The notes under the pieces: generated by a model
The model's input: only the letters and a program-made list of their open reading frames with translations
Database searches by the model: none
Told to the model about the DNA's origin: nothing
In this document: positions 43,091 through 54,047 of the stretch, piece by piece
Layout of the letters: every line of letters begins with the position of its first letter
Numbering within the stretch: the first letter of the stretch is position 1
Program-made: the position numbers and the translations under genes
Assembly (NCBI GenBank): GCA_963565915.1
Contig: OY751488.1
Span: forward strand, 1,364,001-1,428,000
Direction: 5' to 3'
Source of the DNA: Entoloma clypeatum
Taxonomy: Eukaryota; Basidiomycota; Agaricomycetes; Agaricales; Entolomataceae
Length of the DNA stretch: 64,000 nt

Positions 43091-43100
43091 AGGTCAAGCT
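43091..43100 (+). promoter_or_regulatory. Self-priming primer-binding site, family A
   Basis: AGGTCAAGCT begins two bases after the LTR end and is the exact reverse complement of 42850-42859, 35 bases after the TATA start. A G-U pair could extend it by one. Confidence 0.72.
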
Positions 43101-43367
43101 GATCTACGTTGTCAACCCACCGCAGTTTTAGACGCAAAGATTCCTCCCCGACAATCAACCTTTGGAGTCTCGTCCGACTCAGAAGATGAACAGGAGTTTG
43201 TTGACACACCCATTACACCACGACAACCGCCGACACCGTACAGAAGAGTAACCTCCTCTTTTGTACCAGTCAACCCCACATCATCCTCTTACCTCTCTCC
43301 GAGACGAATCCCACCGCTGCCAGCTGTTGCTGTTGCTGCACCCAGACCAAAAACCCCAGACACCCCA

Positions 43368-44240
43368 GTGAAACCAGCACCTGTAGAAATGACTTCTCAG
43401 CAAGAACCCCAGAAAAAGAGATCAAGATCAGCCCGCCGGCAATCTTCAATGGAGACAGAAGAAAACTGTCAGAATTTTTTGTTCAATGCAAACTTATATT
43501 TGGAAATGAACGACGACATCTACAACTCCGACAAGAAGAAAATTCTCTTCACTGTCTCGTACATGAAAGGAGGAACTGCTGGGCCGTGGAAGGAGTCTTG
43601 GTACAGAGACATCACCACCGCCAGAGTACCCACCTATCCGAAATACATGGACTTTATTGAGAAACTGAAGAAGTCGTTTTCCCCGGTTGACAAAGAAGGA
43701 GACGTGTTGACTATGATGAAAACGCAAAAGATGGAAGGCATGACAGCTGATGAATTCATAGAGAAATTCAAGTTATGGGTTGCAGAGAGTTTGATCACAG
43801 AGGAGCGATCTCTCAAGGATTACTTCATGGAGGCGTTGCTACATGTGCTCCAAGACAAGATCCTGGGCCTGGACAAGATCCCAGGAACAGTTGATGAATG
43901 GTACACCACGGCGTCCAGATTGGACAACCAGTGGAGGAGAGCCAGGGCAGTCTCTCAAAGGCTAAGACCCAATGGGGGAAAGAAGAAGTTCAAGGTTAAC
44001 TATAACCCTGCACCCCAAAACACGCACTTTGCCCCAGACCCAAACACCATGGACATTGACCAGCTGACTGCCGAAGAGAGAGACGACCACTTCAAAAAAG
44101 GGTTGTGCTTCATCTGCCATCAGGCAGGGCATCGTGCTGATGCACACAAAGGAGGAAAGACCCCGGTTGCGAACAACATGTTCAAGAAAGCTTCCGAGGC
44201 ATTTTCCAGGACTTACCAAATGAAGAACAAGATGCCTTAA
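43368..44240 (+). CDS. A2 gag-like protein
   Basis: Same protein as in A1 (2610-3482). First ATG at 43389. The frame is open from the LTR end (43089), so a non-AUG start or an N-terminally longer product is possible. Capsid motifs YDNSDKKK-like region, FTVSYMKGGTAGPWKESW and LDNQWRRARAVSQRLR; zinc knuckle variant CFICHQAGHRADAH, with His in place of the last Cys. It ends 46 bases before the pol block. Confidence 0.8.
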   Translation: MKPAPVEMTSQQEPQKKRSRSARRQSSMETEENCQNFLFNANLYLEMNDDIYNSDKKKILFTVSYMKGGTAGPWKESWYRDITTARVPTYPKYMDFIEKLKKSFSPVDKEGDVLTMMKTQKMEGMTADEFIEKFKLWVAESLITEERSLKDYFMEALLHVLQDKILGLDKIPGTVDEWYTTASRLDNQWRRARAVSQRLRPNGGKKKFKVNYNPAPQNTHFAPDPNTMDIDQLTAEERDDHFKKGLCFICHQAGHRADAHKGGKTPVANNMFKKASEAFSRTYQMKNKMP

Positions 44241-44286
44241 TCTCTGAAATGGAGAAACAGGGTTTTCAATAAAGCGGCCTGTACCG

Positions 44287-47200
44287 ATGTCAGCCCCCGC
44301 TCAGTTTTCAATCTCCCTATCCCCTGTAATTGTAGCCGACATGAATGACAAATCTTTTTCGATCCCCATTTCAATGTCAGGAGAAGGAGAAAGCATCGAT
44401 GAAAAACTAAAGATAAACGCCCTGATAGACTCAGGAGCAGGAGGAACCTTCTTGGATCAGAAGTTTGCCACAGCCAACCGAATGGAGCTTATTCCGTTAC
44501 TAAAGCCCATTCGCATGTTCAATGTGGACGGAACAAAGAACAAAGAAGGGACGATCACCCATTGCACATGGAAGAAGATCTGGATTGATGACAAAGAACT
44601 CGATGTCAGATTCTTGATCACCGGACTTGGAAAGAAAACTGCCATTTTGGGGTTACCATGGTTAAAACAATACAACCCAAAGATTGATTGGGAAAAAGGA
44701 ACCTTGGATATTGAAACTATCAGGTTCAAGAAGACCCTAGCAGGAGTCATGAGGAAGAAATTTGATGAGCTCTTGGCATCAAAAGACAAGAAACCCATTG
44801 CAATTGCAGCATGGATGAAAGAAAGACCCGAACAAAAGATCTATGTGATGATAGAAGAAGTTGATGATGAAGAGACCCTTAAACTGGAAAAGGAGGCTCT
44901 ACCAGCAAATGGACCTATCTTGTAAAGGATAGATGAAGAATCAGACAATGACCTCGACCTGTTCAGGGCGTATGTCACAACGGACAAACCCATTGAGGAT
45001 ATTTGGATCCAAGCCAAAACCTCGATCTCCCAGAAACTCTCACACAACACGGACACCACGGACAGACCAAAGAAAGAACTACCAGGACGATATGATCAGT
45101 ATCGGAAGGTGTTCGAGAAAACAGCATCTGAGAGATTACCAGAACACAAACCATGGGACCATGCAATTGACTTAAAACCAAACTTCACCCCGAAAGACTG
45201 TAAGGTTTATCCTTTGTCACTGGAAGAACAAACAAAATTGGACAAGTTCCTTGATGAGAACCTTTGAAAAGGGTATATCAGACCCTCAAAATCACCAATG
45301 GCATCACCCTTTTTCTTTCTGGCTAAAAAGGACTTGGATAAACTCAGACCATGTCAGGACTATTGGCAATTGAACAAAGGAACGGTAAAGAACGCATACC
45401 CGTTACCCCTGGTCGGAGATTTACTGGACAAACTGAAAGGAGCAAAGGTCTTTACTAAACTGGACATGTGTTGGGGATACAACAACGTACAGATCAAACC
45501 TGGTGATGAATGGAAGGCTGCATTCAAAACCAATTGAGGGTTGTATGAACCCTTGGTTGCCTTCTTTGGACTGACAGGCATGTCACCCACCTTCCAGGCA
45601 ATGATGAACGAAATCTTCAAAGAAGAACTTGAAGAAGGATGGTTGCTCATTTATTTGGACGACATCTTCATATTCTCAGTCAATAATGAAGACGACACCA
45701 GACGGACACTCCGCATGCTCAGAAAAATGACCTCTATCTCAACCTGGAAAAATGCGAATTTGGAGTCAGGCAGTGCGAATACCTCGGACTCATTATCAAA
45801 GAAAACGAAATCGCAATGGACCCCGTTAAGTTATCAGGGGTAGCAAAATGGCCGGAACCCGTAACTGTGAAGCAGGTCAGATCCTTCCTTGGATTTGGAA
45901 ACTTCTATCGAAGGTTTATCGGACACTACTCAGACATGGCCAAACCCCTGAATGATCTGACCAAAAAGGATCAGGAATGGGAATAGAGCAAGGACTGCCA
46001 AATGGCATTTGACACGTTAAAGGACAAATTCGCGAAATCACCGGTATTGTTAATGCCAAACACTGACAATCCGTTCATCATAGAGTCTGATGCATCCAAA
46101 TGGGCGACAGGAGCAGTACTGCGCCAGCAAGATATAAATGGAGACTGGCACCCCTGTGGATATATATCGCACTCGTTCTCTACGGCAGAACGAAACTATG
46201 AGATCTATGATCAGGAACTCTTGGGAATCATCCAATCACTGGAAACCTGGAGGCATTACCTCCTTGGGTCACCGTTTCCAGCAGTTGTTCTATCAGATCA
46301 CAAGAACCTGACGTATTACCAGGAACCCCAGAAATTGAACAGACGACAAGCATGGTGGAGATTGTATCTCTCTGAGTTTGAACTCAGACTAGTACACACC
46401 CCAGGATCAAAGATGATCCAGTCTGATGCCTTGTCAAGGCGACCGGACCATATATCCGAAGAGGATACAGACAACAAAGACATCATTGTCTTACCAGATG
46501 ACATCTTCATCAAGACAGTGGACCTTGAAATATTCTAAAAGCAACCAAGAACGATGAGCTCTTCTCAAAAGCCATCACCACCCTAAAAGAATCAGGGACC
46601 CCGCTGATTAAATCCCATTTGTCAGAATGGAGAACAGAAGATGGGATATTATTCTTCCGTGACAGATGTTACATACCACCAGATGAGACTCTGTGCCAGG
46701 AAATAACAAAACGATATCACGACTCCCTATCAAGTGGACATCCGGGACATCTAAAGACCCTGGAATTGGTCAGACGGAACTATTTGTGGCCAGGAATGTA
46801 TGTATTTGTCAAGAATTATGTTGGAGGATGTGCAACCTGCCAACAAATGAAAGTCAACACACACCTCACAAACCCTGGATTGATGCTGATCAAGGCACAA
46901 AGGGACACTAGACCGTTCTCCCAGACAACAATCAAGTTCATCACAGACCTGCCTGAGAGCAATGGATTTGACAGTATCATGGTTGTAGTAGACCATGGTT
47001 CTATGAAGGGGGTAATTTCCATCCCTTGTACCAAAACCACCGACGCGACCCTTACCGCTAAACTTTATTTGGACCATGTGTACTGAAGATTCGGGCTCCC
47101 AGACTCTATTCTGTCTGACAGAGGGCCGCAATTCGCTTCTCAGCTCTTCAGAGAACTAGGACGACTCCTAGGGATCAAACTGATGATGAGCATGGCTTAT

Positions 47201-47980
47201 CACCCCCAAACCAATGGAGAAACAGAACGTGCAAATCAGGAACTTGAGATCTATTTCCAGATGTTCTGTTCAAACAATCCTGAAACATGGCACGATCACA
47301 ACTCAACAATGGAGTTCTGTCACAATCAGAGGACCCACTCCACAACAAAATGATCCCCATTCTATCTAATGATGGGATATGAACCAAGAGACATACCATT
47401 GGCATTTGACAAAACGAATGTGCCAAGCGTAGAGGAACGGCTCAAAGAGCTAAAGCAAGCAAGAGATGAAGTGCTGGCAGCGCATGAACTAGCCTGTCAG
47501 ATGATGGCAGACTCTAATATACCTATAAGATTACCTGAAGGTAGAGAGATTGACACGAGGCTTCACTCCGTTTGGAAGAGGAGAACAGGTATGGCTAGAA
47601 GGAAAGAACCTCCAAATCGGATACCCTTCCAGAAAGCTGGCACCCAAAAGAGAAGGACCCTTCACCATTTCCGAGGTGCTCAGGCCCCTGACGTACAAGC
47701 TGAAACTTCCAGAACAATGCAAGATCCACCCTGTTTTCCATGCCTTCTTGTTGACACCTTATCGGGAAAATGACACACACAGACGATCTGATTGAAGGAG
47801 AACACGAGTACGAAGTGGAAGCAGGAAGCGATCCTTACCCATAAGCGACAGGACAGAGGGCACAAGTATTTGGTCAAGTGGATGGGATATCCATCAAGCG
47901 ATAACACGTGGGAACCCGAATCCAATTTAAAAAGAGCTCAAGAGATACTGGGTCTTTACAAACAAACCCACCACCTTTGA
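44287..47980 (+). pseudogene. A2 pol remnant with chromodomain
   Basis: Protease (LIDSGAGGTF; GLPWLKQYNPKIDW), stop at 44923. RT with [14 protein letters not shown] and YLDD at about 45653, broken by TGA at 45265 and 45535 and a one-base shift near 45725. RNase H (46080-46430) follows TAG at 45984. The integrase zinc domain (46700-46850) is intact: HPGHLKTLELVRR to CATCQQ. At the first catalytic site the usual Asp appears changed to Lys (TTIKFITDLP). The second Asp (SDRGPQF) and the Glu (GETERANQE) remain. TGA occurs at 47084 and 47350. The chromodomain (EHEYEVEAILTHKR, YLVKWMGYPSSDNTWEPE) ends at 47980. Non-functional. Confidence 0.85.
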
Positions 47981-48147
47981 ACAAAAACCACCCACACCAG
48001 ACGATCCCGACTCTTAAACCTATTCACCAACCCCGAAGATGAAAACAACGTCCTCGGATGACTTAAGACGAAACAGACCAGTTCCTGGTCAATGCGTTCT
48101 ACGGGCTCATCGCTATCCGATAGTACCATTATAACACCTCTGCTTCC

Positions 48148-48852
48148 ATGGCTCGCCTCATTGACAATCATGCCGACCTCCTGGTAGATAGAGGAGTCTA
48201 CCGACACTTTGAACGACTGTTCCCCACATGCTCCTACTACCCCGACCTCACGCTCATAAATCCCACCCAGAGATCTCCCACCCCAGTGGTCCCCATCCCC
48301 GAACCCACCCCTGAACTGACCCCCATCCCTGACCCAGTTCCCCTCGTCATCAGAAACCCCGACCCCATGAGTACCCCTTCCCCCGCTGAATCCGTGTTGC
48401 CCTTAACCAGCGACCAAAGCTTTTCCAGCATCAAGACTGATGTTAAAGGAAAGAGACCATTCTATGGAGTTGCTAAATGCTCCAGAAGAAAAACCGTACA
48501 CACAATCATGTCGGTCCCACTCAGGCATGGTTCCTCATACCAGGTCCCCATCGACCTCACTGACGAGCCCGACTGCGTTGGTTACGAAATTGACACACAC
48601 GGACGTGCTCACTCCCTGAGTGGACCTTGGTGCTGTCCTGCAGGATGGCCGCACATTGACAAAGGGCGACGATGTGGTATCTGCAGAGCTGGAGGACACA
48701 TTGAATGTCAATGCGCACTCTTTTTGTGCGAAAAATGCGATAAGAAAGCACCGGGACACTACAGCTATGAATGTCTTGGCTCAGGCTATGCAGAGCTCAA
48801 AGGCGAGCCATATGAATTCAACAACGACACTGTGCACAACATGGCAACTTGA
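48148..48852 (+). CDS. A2 accessory ORF, zinc-knuckle protein
   Basis: An uninterrupted 234-codon frame between the chromodomain and the 3' LTR. The N-terminal part is MARLIDNHADLLVDRGVYRH, then a Pro-rich linker (VVPIPEPTPELTPIPDPVP). The Cys/His-rich C-terminal part has two knuckle-like motifs, CGICRAGGHIEC (CX2CX4HX2C) and CEKCDKKAPGHYSYEC (CX2CX6HX4C), preceded by CCPAGWPH. It is intact although pol beside it has many stops. I do not know the family. It could be a nucleic-acid-binding third gene of the element. The corresponding part of A1 lies outside the window. Confidence 0.6.
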   Translation: MARLIDNHADLLVDRGVYRHFERLFPTCSYYPDLTLINPTQRSPTPVVPIPEPTPELTPIPDPVPLVIRNPDPMSTPSPAESVLPLTSDQSFSSIKTDVKGKRPFYGVAKCSRRKTVHTIMSVPLRHGSSYQVPIDLTDEPDCVGYEIDTHGRAHSLSGPWCCPAGWPHIDKGRRCGICRAGGHIECQCALFLCEKCDKKAPGHYSYECLGSGYAELKGEPYEFNNDTVHNMAT

Positions 48853-48892
48853 AAACATTGAAGCCGGTGACTTCAAGCATAGACAGGGGTAA

Positions 48893-50145
48893 TGTTACAC
48901 TTTTTCACCCTCTTCCTGTGCGCCTTCACACAACCCCTCGACCTGTTATATCCATCTCCGAACCTCCGATCCACTCCGATCGTCCTCCGACATTCCGGAC
49001 ATCCGTTACCTCCGCATCTCCGCACGTTGCCATCGTGCATTTCATATTCATAACTCCATGCCCTTATCCATTTCATATTCATATTCCCGTTTACTTATGC
49101 ATCGCCTTTTCCGCATGGTCCGTTGACCGACATCTCCGATGTTCGTTACAGTCGCTGGCAACTTATGCCACAACTCCGGACCTACTCCGACCATCTCCGT
49201 AAAGTAATCTCATTTAGGTATTTAAGCTCGTACCATACCTGTAGTTCCTCAGTTCGAATATCAACAAAGTTCACTCCTCTACTCCCCGTTCATGCCAGAG
49301 ATCCTCGCTGTGGTACAATACGCCGACGACATCCTCATCTACTGCTCTTCCTCCATCGTTACCCTTCGACGAGCTCAGTACTGTGTCCGAGTTACAACTC
49401 CGACGACATCCGACCATTTCCATGTCAATGTGTCTCTCTCCGAGATCTTTCCGAGAACCTCCGCACCTCCGACCTCCTGAAATTGGGACACCTTATCCAA
49501 CAAACGGCGGCGCAACACATACATTGAAGCCACGTCCCTCCCCTTCGTCGTTCCTCCACATTTCCGGAGTTCCGCTCCGGTCTCAGTCCTACGTCCGACC
49601 TCCGACGGACTCCAACGAAGCTCCGTGTTTCACCTACTTAACACGACCCTCGATCCTTATCAAACCCCGTTTCACTTAACTCCGATGACCCTGGGACACA
49701 CGTCCCCCTCTATCAGCGCTATGACTCGGACAATTCCCCTTTTAGCTACATTTTCACTTGTTATCTCTGACTCACGGCCTTGAGGCCTTATCTCTGACTC
49801 ATATGCCACAGCCCCCTTGAAACATCTAACTAACCAATGGCCTATTTAGCTCCTGTGCAGCACCTACTTATTTATAGCCATAGGATAACATATATAAGAC
49901 CTGTAACCTTAGAGTAGAGGTCCTTAGCTTGACCTAGGCATACAACGCTTACTTGTCTATTCTTCGAACACTCTCCAACTAAGTGCCTTGCGAGGACTTA
50001 GCTCTGCCAGACCCTGAACCAAGTTGTCCTTCTGAGGAACTCGCTGATCTTGACCAAGTCGTCCTATTGAGGGACTTATGTGTGGAAACAGTACAAACCC
50101 ATGTGACTAGGACCTTAGACTGATTGTAGGCTATTTGCCGTAACA
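48893..50145 (+). repeat. 3' LTR of A2, split by a solo LTR
   Basis: Family A LTR in two parts, 48893-48943 and 49644-50145, with TGTTACAC at the start and GCCGTAACA at the end. Preceded by AGACAGGGGTAA, the likely polypurine tract. Confidence 0.9.
48944..49643 (+). mobile_element. Nested solo LTR related to family C (TSD CGACC)
   Basis: 700 bp from TGTTATATCCATCTCCG to CACCTACTTAACA, flanked by CGACC (48939-48943 and 49644-49648). Rich in CTCCGA. After a TATTTAA box (49219) it has CAGTTCGAATATCAAC, one base different from the presumed RNA start of element C, so it is an older or diverged member of that family. Confidence 0.88.
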
Positions 50146-52348
50146 ATCCTTTGGATGCTACCCAGGACTATGCCCCACATGGTCATGGACTTCTCAGTGT
50201 GGCTTGCACTTGTCACCTTTGCTGTGACCTTGACGTTCTTGAGCCATGGGTCAAGGAGAATGTGGCTTGGAGGTGGAGGTGGAGGTGGGTTGATGGCGTC
50301 GTTTGTGGGTTGACGGGTCATGTTATACGAGGCGGAGGCAATCTGACCTTCACCTCCCCAACTGGGTTCCTTGGCGTAGGGATTCCAAGTTGGGCTGATG
50401 GCGCCATCATAGTCTTTCGCGGGGGGGCGGGTCGTATCATACGAGACAGAGGCAATCTGACCTTCGCCCTTGGGTTGCCTGGAATAGGGATTCCCAGGCA
50501 TGCATGGCGAAGGGTCCCAAGCTGGTGAAAGCGAGATCTGATCCGGAGCAGGCATCGGTGTTCTGCCACTGGATGAATCTATGCTTCCTATGTTCCCTGA
50601 ATGCATGACCCTGTGAGGGTGGGGGAGAGGTTGGAAACATTTGTCATCGGGGCGCCGGTAATTGAATAGCTGAATTTTGCTCCTATAATTACATTAAATG
50701 AATGAAGAAAATAAAAGCAAGGCAAGGCAAACCTCTGTTCAACGACATGGTCATAATCTATCTGCCTTTGGTTGAATGAATGGCTCCCACTGTAGGTATC
50801 GAGCTGAACATCGACCTCGAGGCCGCTTGCGGTGCTTCTGTTGATGTAGACATCGTGTACGGTGCCTGTCCTGCCCTTCAGCTCCCCATTTCCAACAATT
50901 ACCACCTCGAGCTTCCTCCAAGGAACTCATAATGGGACTTTGTCCTCCGATGCCAACTGCAGCTGAGGAAGGTCTGGGCAAAGTTTGTCGAAGATGCTGG
51001 ATCGCTTGGCAGAGTGGTAATAGGACACATTGGTCTTCTTGGCGCTGTTGATGTGAACGGTGAATTTCTGTTGAATAGGATAAGTATGTAGATGAGTTTG
51101 GGGAACAGTGGATCTTACCTCAATCCGTGGAACAAATTGTGAGTCTTCAATGCTGGGAGGTGGTGGACGCTCCTTGGTGCACTCGAGTTCGCCATCCCAA
51201 ATGCTGACAACCCATCCAAAACACCCTTGCTGAGGACCATGCCTGACCTGAACGTACTCGCCAACTTTCTGTTGCTTACGTGCAGCATCCCAAGGAACAC
51301 AGACACAACCTTCTCTGGTGGCGAGTTCCACTTTGAGATGTCGAACATCGAGCCCCTTGATTATGCCATTCTTCCTGACATGTACCTTTTCTGCAAGATT
51401 GTCTGAGGAAGTGACAATATCTACCTCTTCCCCTTCGAAGAATTCCCACTTGCGCGGGGGAGGAAATATAGCAGCTATTATCTTAGGATCCGCACTGATG
51501 CAGGAGGAAGGTGAGGAAGAATGGCATGAAGACTATGTTTGATGAGACAGCGCCACAATTGAAGTCCTTGAGTAGAAGTCCATGTTCGAAATAAAACATT
51601 TGGTATTGGTACGAATCTTCTCCAGTTTGCGTCAGCTCTATCCCACGAGACTCTGCGAACTGAATGGGATTGAAAAGCATAGGGGTGGCCGGAGGAGTGG
51701 GTCCATGATGCTTGTGCTTGCCCTTGAACAAATCCTGGGAGAAAAAAGGCAGCTGTAGGCGAGGCACAACAAGGAGCTTTATCCACCCCCCCACCACTGT
51801 TACGAGACCAACGTCGCCTTGATAAGGTCCCTGCGTTATGCGTGCCCAATCTCCAACCTTCAGGTTATCCACAGGGCAAGTGGCCATGGTGAGTGTGGCC
51901 AGGCGATCGTCGGGAGGAATGAAGAGTTTGATGGGACGACCGGGGGGGCAAAGAATGATGCCAGGAGGCATTGAAGCTCCGGATTCATGATTGCTTTGAG
52001 TAGATGCATCCACGCTCAGAACACATGAAGGCTGTGTGGATTTTGTGCTGCAGCCTCTTTCTCGAGACCATGCTGATAAAATCCATAAAAACTAGGAGAG
52101 AAATATGCTGATGGACTAAAACTTACCCAACACTTGATGCACCATAGCCCCCAATCCTGAGGAGAGGGCCAGCAGAGTTGACACTGGGCCGGCGTAGTGA
52201 GAGGCTGGTCTTCACCTCTTTTCTCGCTTTCCCCCCCCCTCCATAGCAGGGGTTACCAGCCGTACCGCCCTGGAATAGTGCCTCGCCAGTTCATCCAGAT
52301 AATCGTCGTCATCATGGTCATCGTGTTTGTTCATTCGTCGCCATGAGA

Positions 52349-53727
52349 GGGTTTTATTGGGTTGAATGTGGTTGTCAATAAAGTCTACAGATTGGCCAAA
52401 GAATTAGAGAAGTGGAAGGGAATATCTGGATGGACTGACCTTCCTCCTCTTGCTCCTCTTCCTCCTCTTCCTCCTCCTCCCCATCCACCCCAGCCTCAAG
52501 ATTCAGGAACTGACAAACATGGTCATAAACCTACCAAATCAAAGTGAATTAAAATACACAAGGTGATTCGCGGATAGCTCACAGGATGGCTCATGTTCTT
52601 GAGGCTGAGTTAGTTGATGAATCTAGGAGGCATATAATTAACATGGTTCAGTATCTTTCAAGGAATTGAAAACATAGTATAATCACTCTGTTAGAGTGCA
52701 TGAATATTATATGGACCTAGTGCGACATATGCCGGAGACGCCGGTGCGTGAAGACGCGCCCTAAATGCGCCTCGACTTCGGCGGCAGAGTGTGTTGCCTC
52801 TTGGCCGCCTCGGGCTTTCTTTCATATTATAGTCGCCCATTCAAGGGCTTATTACTTATTATTTAAGATAAGTTAATAGCCGGCAACAACGGTCACGCCT
52901 GTATGTCAGCCAACTCAGCAGCACTTTTGCATGCCTTCCCTCTTGCTTCCGTACCCCCACCATCTCCCCATCCACCTGTAAGTCCCTTGTTTTCTTTAGT
53001 AGTTATGAAGTAGTGTAGTGCATCATCTAAATAATAAGTAATAAGCCCTTGAATGGGTGACTATAATAAAGTTAATAGCCAGTGACAACGGTCACACCTG
53101 TATGTCAGCCAACTCAGCAGCGCTTTCGCATGCCTTCCCTCTTGCTTCCGTACCCCCACCATCTCCCCATCCACCCATAAGTCCCTTGTTTTCTTTAGTA
53201 GTTATGAAGTAGTGTAGTGCATCATCTAAATAATAAGTAATAATCCCTTGAATGGGCGACTATAATATGAAAGAAAGCCCAAGGCAGCCAAGAGGCGACA
53301 CACTCTGCCGCCGAAGTCGAGGCGCGTTTAGGGCGCATCTTCACGTGTCGGTGTCTCCGGCGTATGTCGCACTAGGTCCATATAATATTCACACATTCTA
53401 ACGGAGTGATTATACTACGTTGTTTCCAATTCCCCGAATGATACCAAACTATGCTAACCATATGCCCCCTAGATTCATCAACTAACTCAGCCTCAAGAAC
53501 ATGAGCCGTCCTGTGAGCTATCCGCGAATCACCTTGTGTATTTTAATTCACTTTGATTTGGTAGGTTTATATAAACCGTGTTCGTCGGTTCCTTGATCTC
53601 GAGGCTGGGGGTGGATGGGGAGGAGGGGGAAGAGGAGGAAGGTCAGTCCATCCAGATATTCCCTTCCACTTCTCTAATTCTTTGGCCAATCTGTAGATTT
53701 TATTGATGACCGCGTTCAACCCAACCG
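52349..53727. repeat. 1.4-kb imperfect palindrome
   Basis: The left arm (52349-about 52870) is mirrored by the right arm (about 53230-53727). Examples are GATTCGCGGATAGCTCACAGG against CCTGTGAGCTATCCGCGAATC, and the ACCTAGTGCGACATA block. The arms include the acidic 5' coding part of the KOW gene. Confidence 0.85.
52872..53270. repeat. Two direct repeats, about 199 bp, at the palindrome centre
   Basis: Units 52872-53070 and 53071-53270, both starting GTTAATAGCC and containing CATGCCTTCCCTCTTGCTTC. They are related to 26149-26260 on the opposite strand. Confidence 0.8.
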
Positions 53728-53859
53728 CCTACGGTGGTCTACATCGCCAGTACTGATAACTGACTACCAGGCAGCCATTCTCTGCATTGTTGTGATCTCA
53801 CTTCGGCCATACACAGCTCCTGTGGGGATATTTCAATTTTAATTATTTTGATGTCTCAT

Positions 53860-54047
53860 CACAGCTTGAGCCCTGGAGCTGGAGCAAGCCAAAGACATAG
53901 CTTGGCTCAGCTTCATGAGCCAACCACCCGGCTTGATGGCTGGAGATGTCGCACTAGACATGGATGCTACTGATGAAGAAGAGTGGGACCCTTCAGACGA
54001 GGAGGATGAGGATGAGGAATACGATGGTGGGGAGTTCATGTATTAGC
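53860..54047 (+). pseudogene. Acidic C-terminal fragment, unidentified
   Basis: A frame ending at the TAG at 54045: AWLSFMSQPPGLMAGDVALD followed by a strongly acidic tail (EEEWDPSDEEDEDEEYDGGE). No upstream exon is recognised. Confidence 0.3.

Larger units (their letters stand above)
42514..50145 (+). mobile_element. Ty3/gypsy chromovirus, family A, copy A2
   Basis: Full-length insertion with a near-perfect 5-bp duplication (ATCAT at 42509-42513, ATCCT at 50146-50150). It has a 5' LTR, self-priming site, gag, broken pol with chromodomain, an intact accessory ORF and a 3' LTR that contains a nested solo LTR. The region 42893-46849 is an inverted copy of A1. Confidence 0.9.
42238..52540 (-). 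pseudogene. KOW/SPT5-like host gene interrupted by element A2
   Basis: Minus-strand gene. An acidic N-terminus (Glu-rich, 52540-52430) and a block at 52290-52140 (RPSVNSAGPLLRIGGYGASS) come first. The first KOW-like module at 52013-51483 contains NLKVGDWARITQGPYQGDVG and WIKLLVVPRL. The second at 51480-51110 has FEGEEVDIVTSSD, KVGEYVQVRHGPQQGCFGWV and CTKERPPPPSIEDSQFVPRI. A third at about 50905 has VGNGELKGRTGTVHDVYI. A Pro/Gly-rich repeat region follows (GNPYSRQPKGEGQIASVSYD). A2 is inserted after GSIQR; with one target copy removed the frame continues as MAQVVLENPSP to a stop at 42238. SPT5-like proteins act with RNA polymerase II. Relatives are multi-copy in agaricomycetes. Exon borders are approximate. 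Confidence 0.6.

Noticed and set aside
43089..43110. A tRNA primer-binding site next to the LTR
   Set aside because: No TGG start is found two bases inside the LTR in A, B, C or D; complementarity to the LTR itself explains the site.
48148..48852. The accessory ORF of A2 as an envelope gene
   Set aside because: No signal peptide or membrane segment; the C-terminal part is Cys/His-rich like a nucleic-acid-binding protein.
49123..49527. A frame with VVQYADDILIYCSS resembling the RT catalytic box, inside the nested solo LTR
   Set aside because: The YADD-like stretch is short, isolated and within a TSD-bounded LTR; the flanking frame is Ser/Pro/Thr-rich from CTCCGA words. It may be a chance or captured fragment, and I could not support an RT gene.
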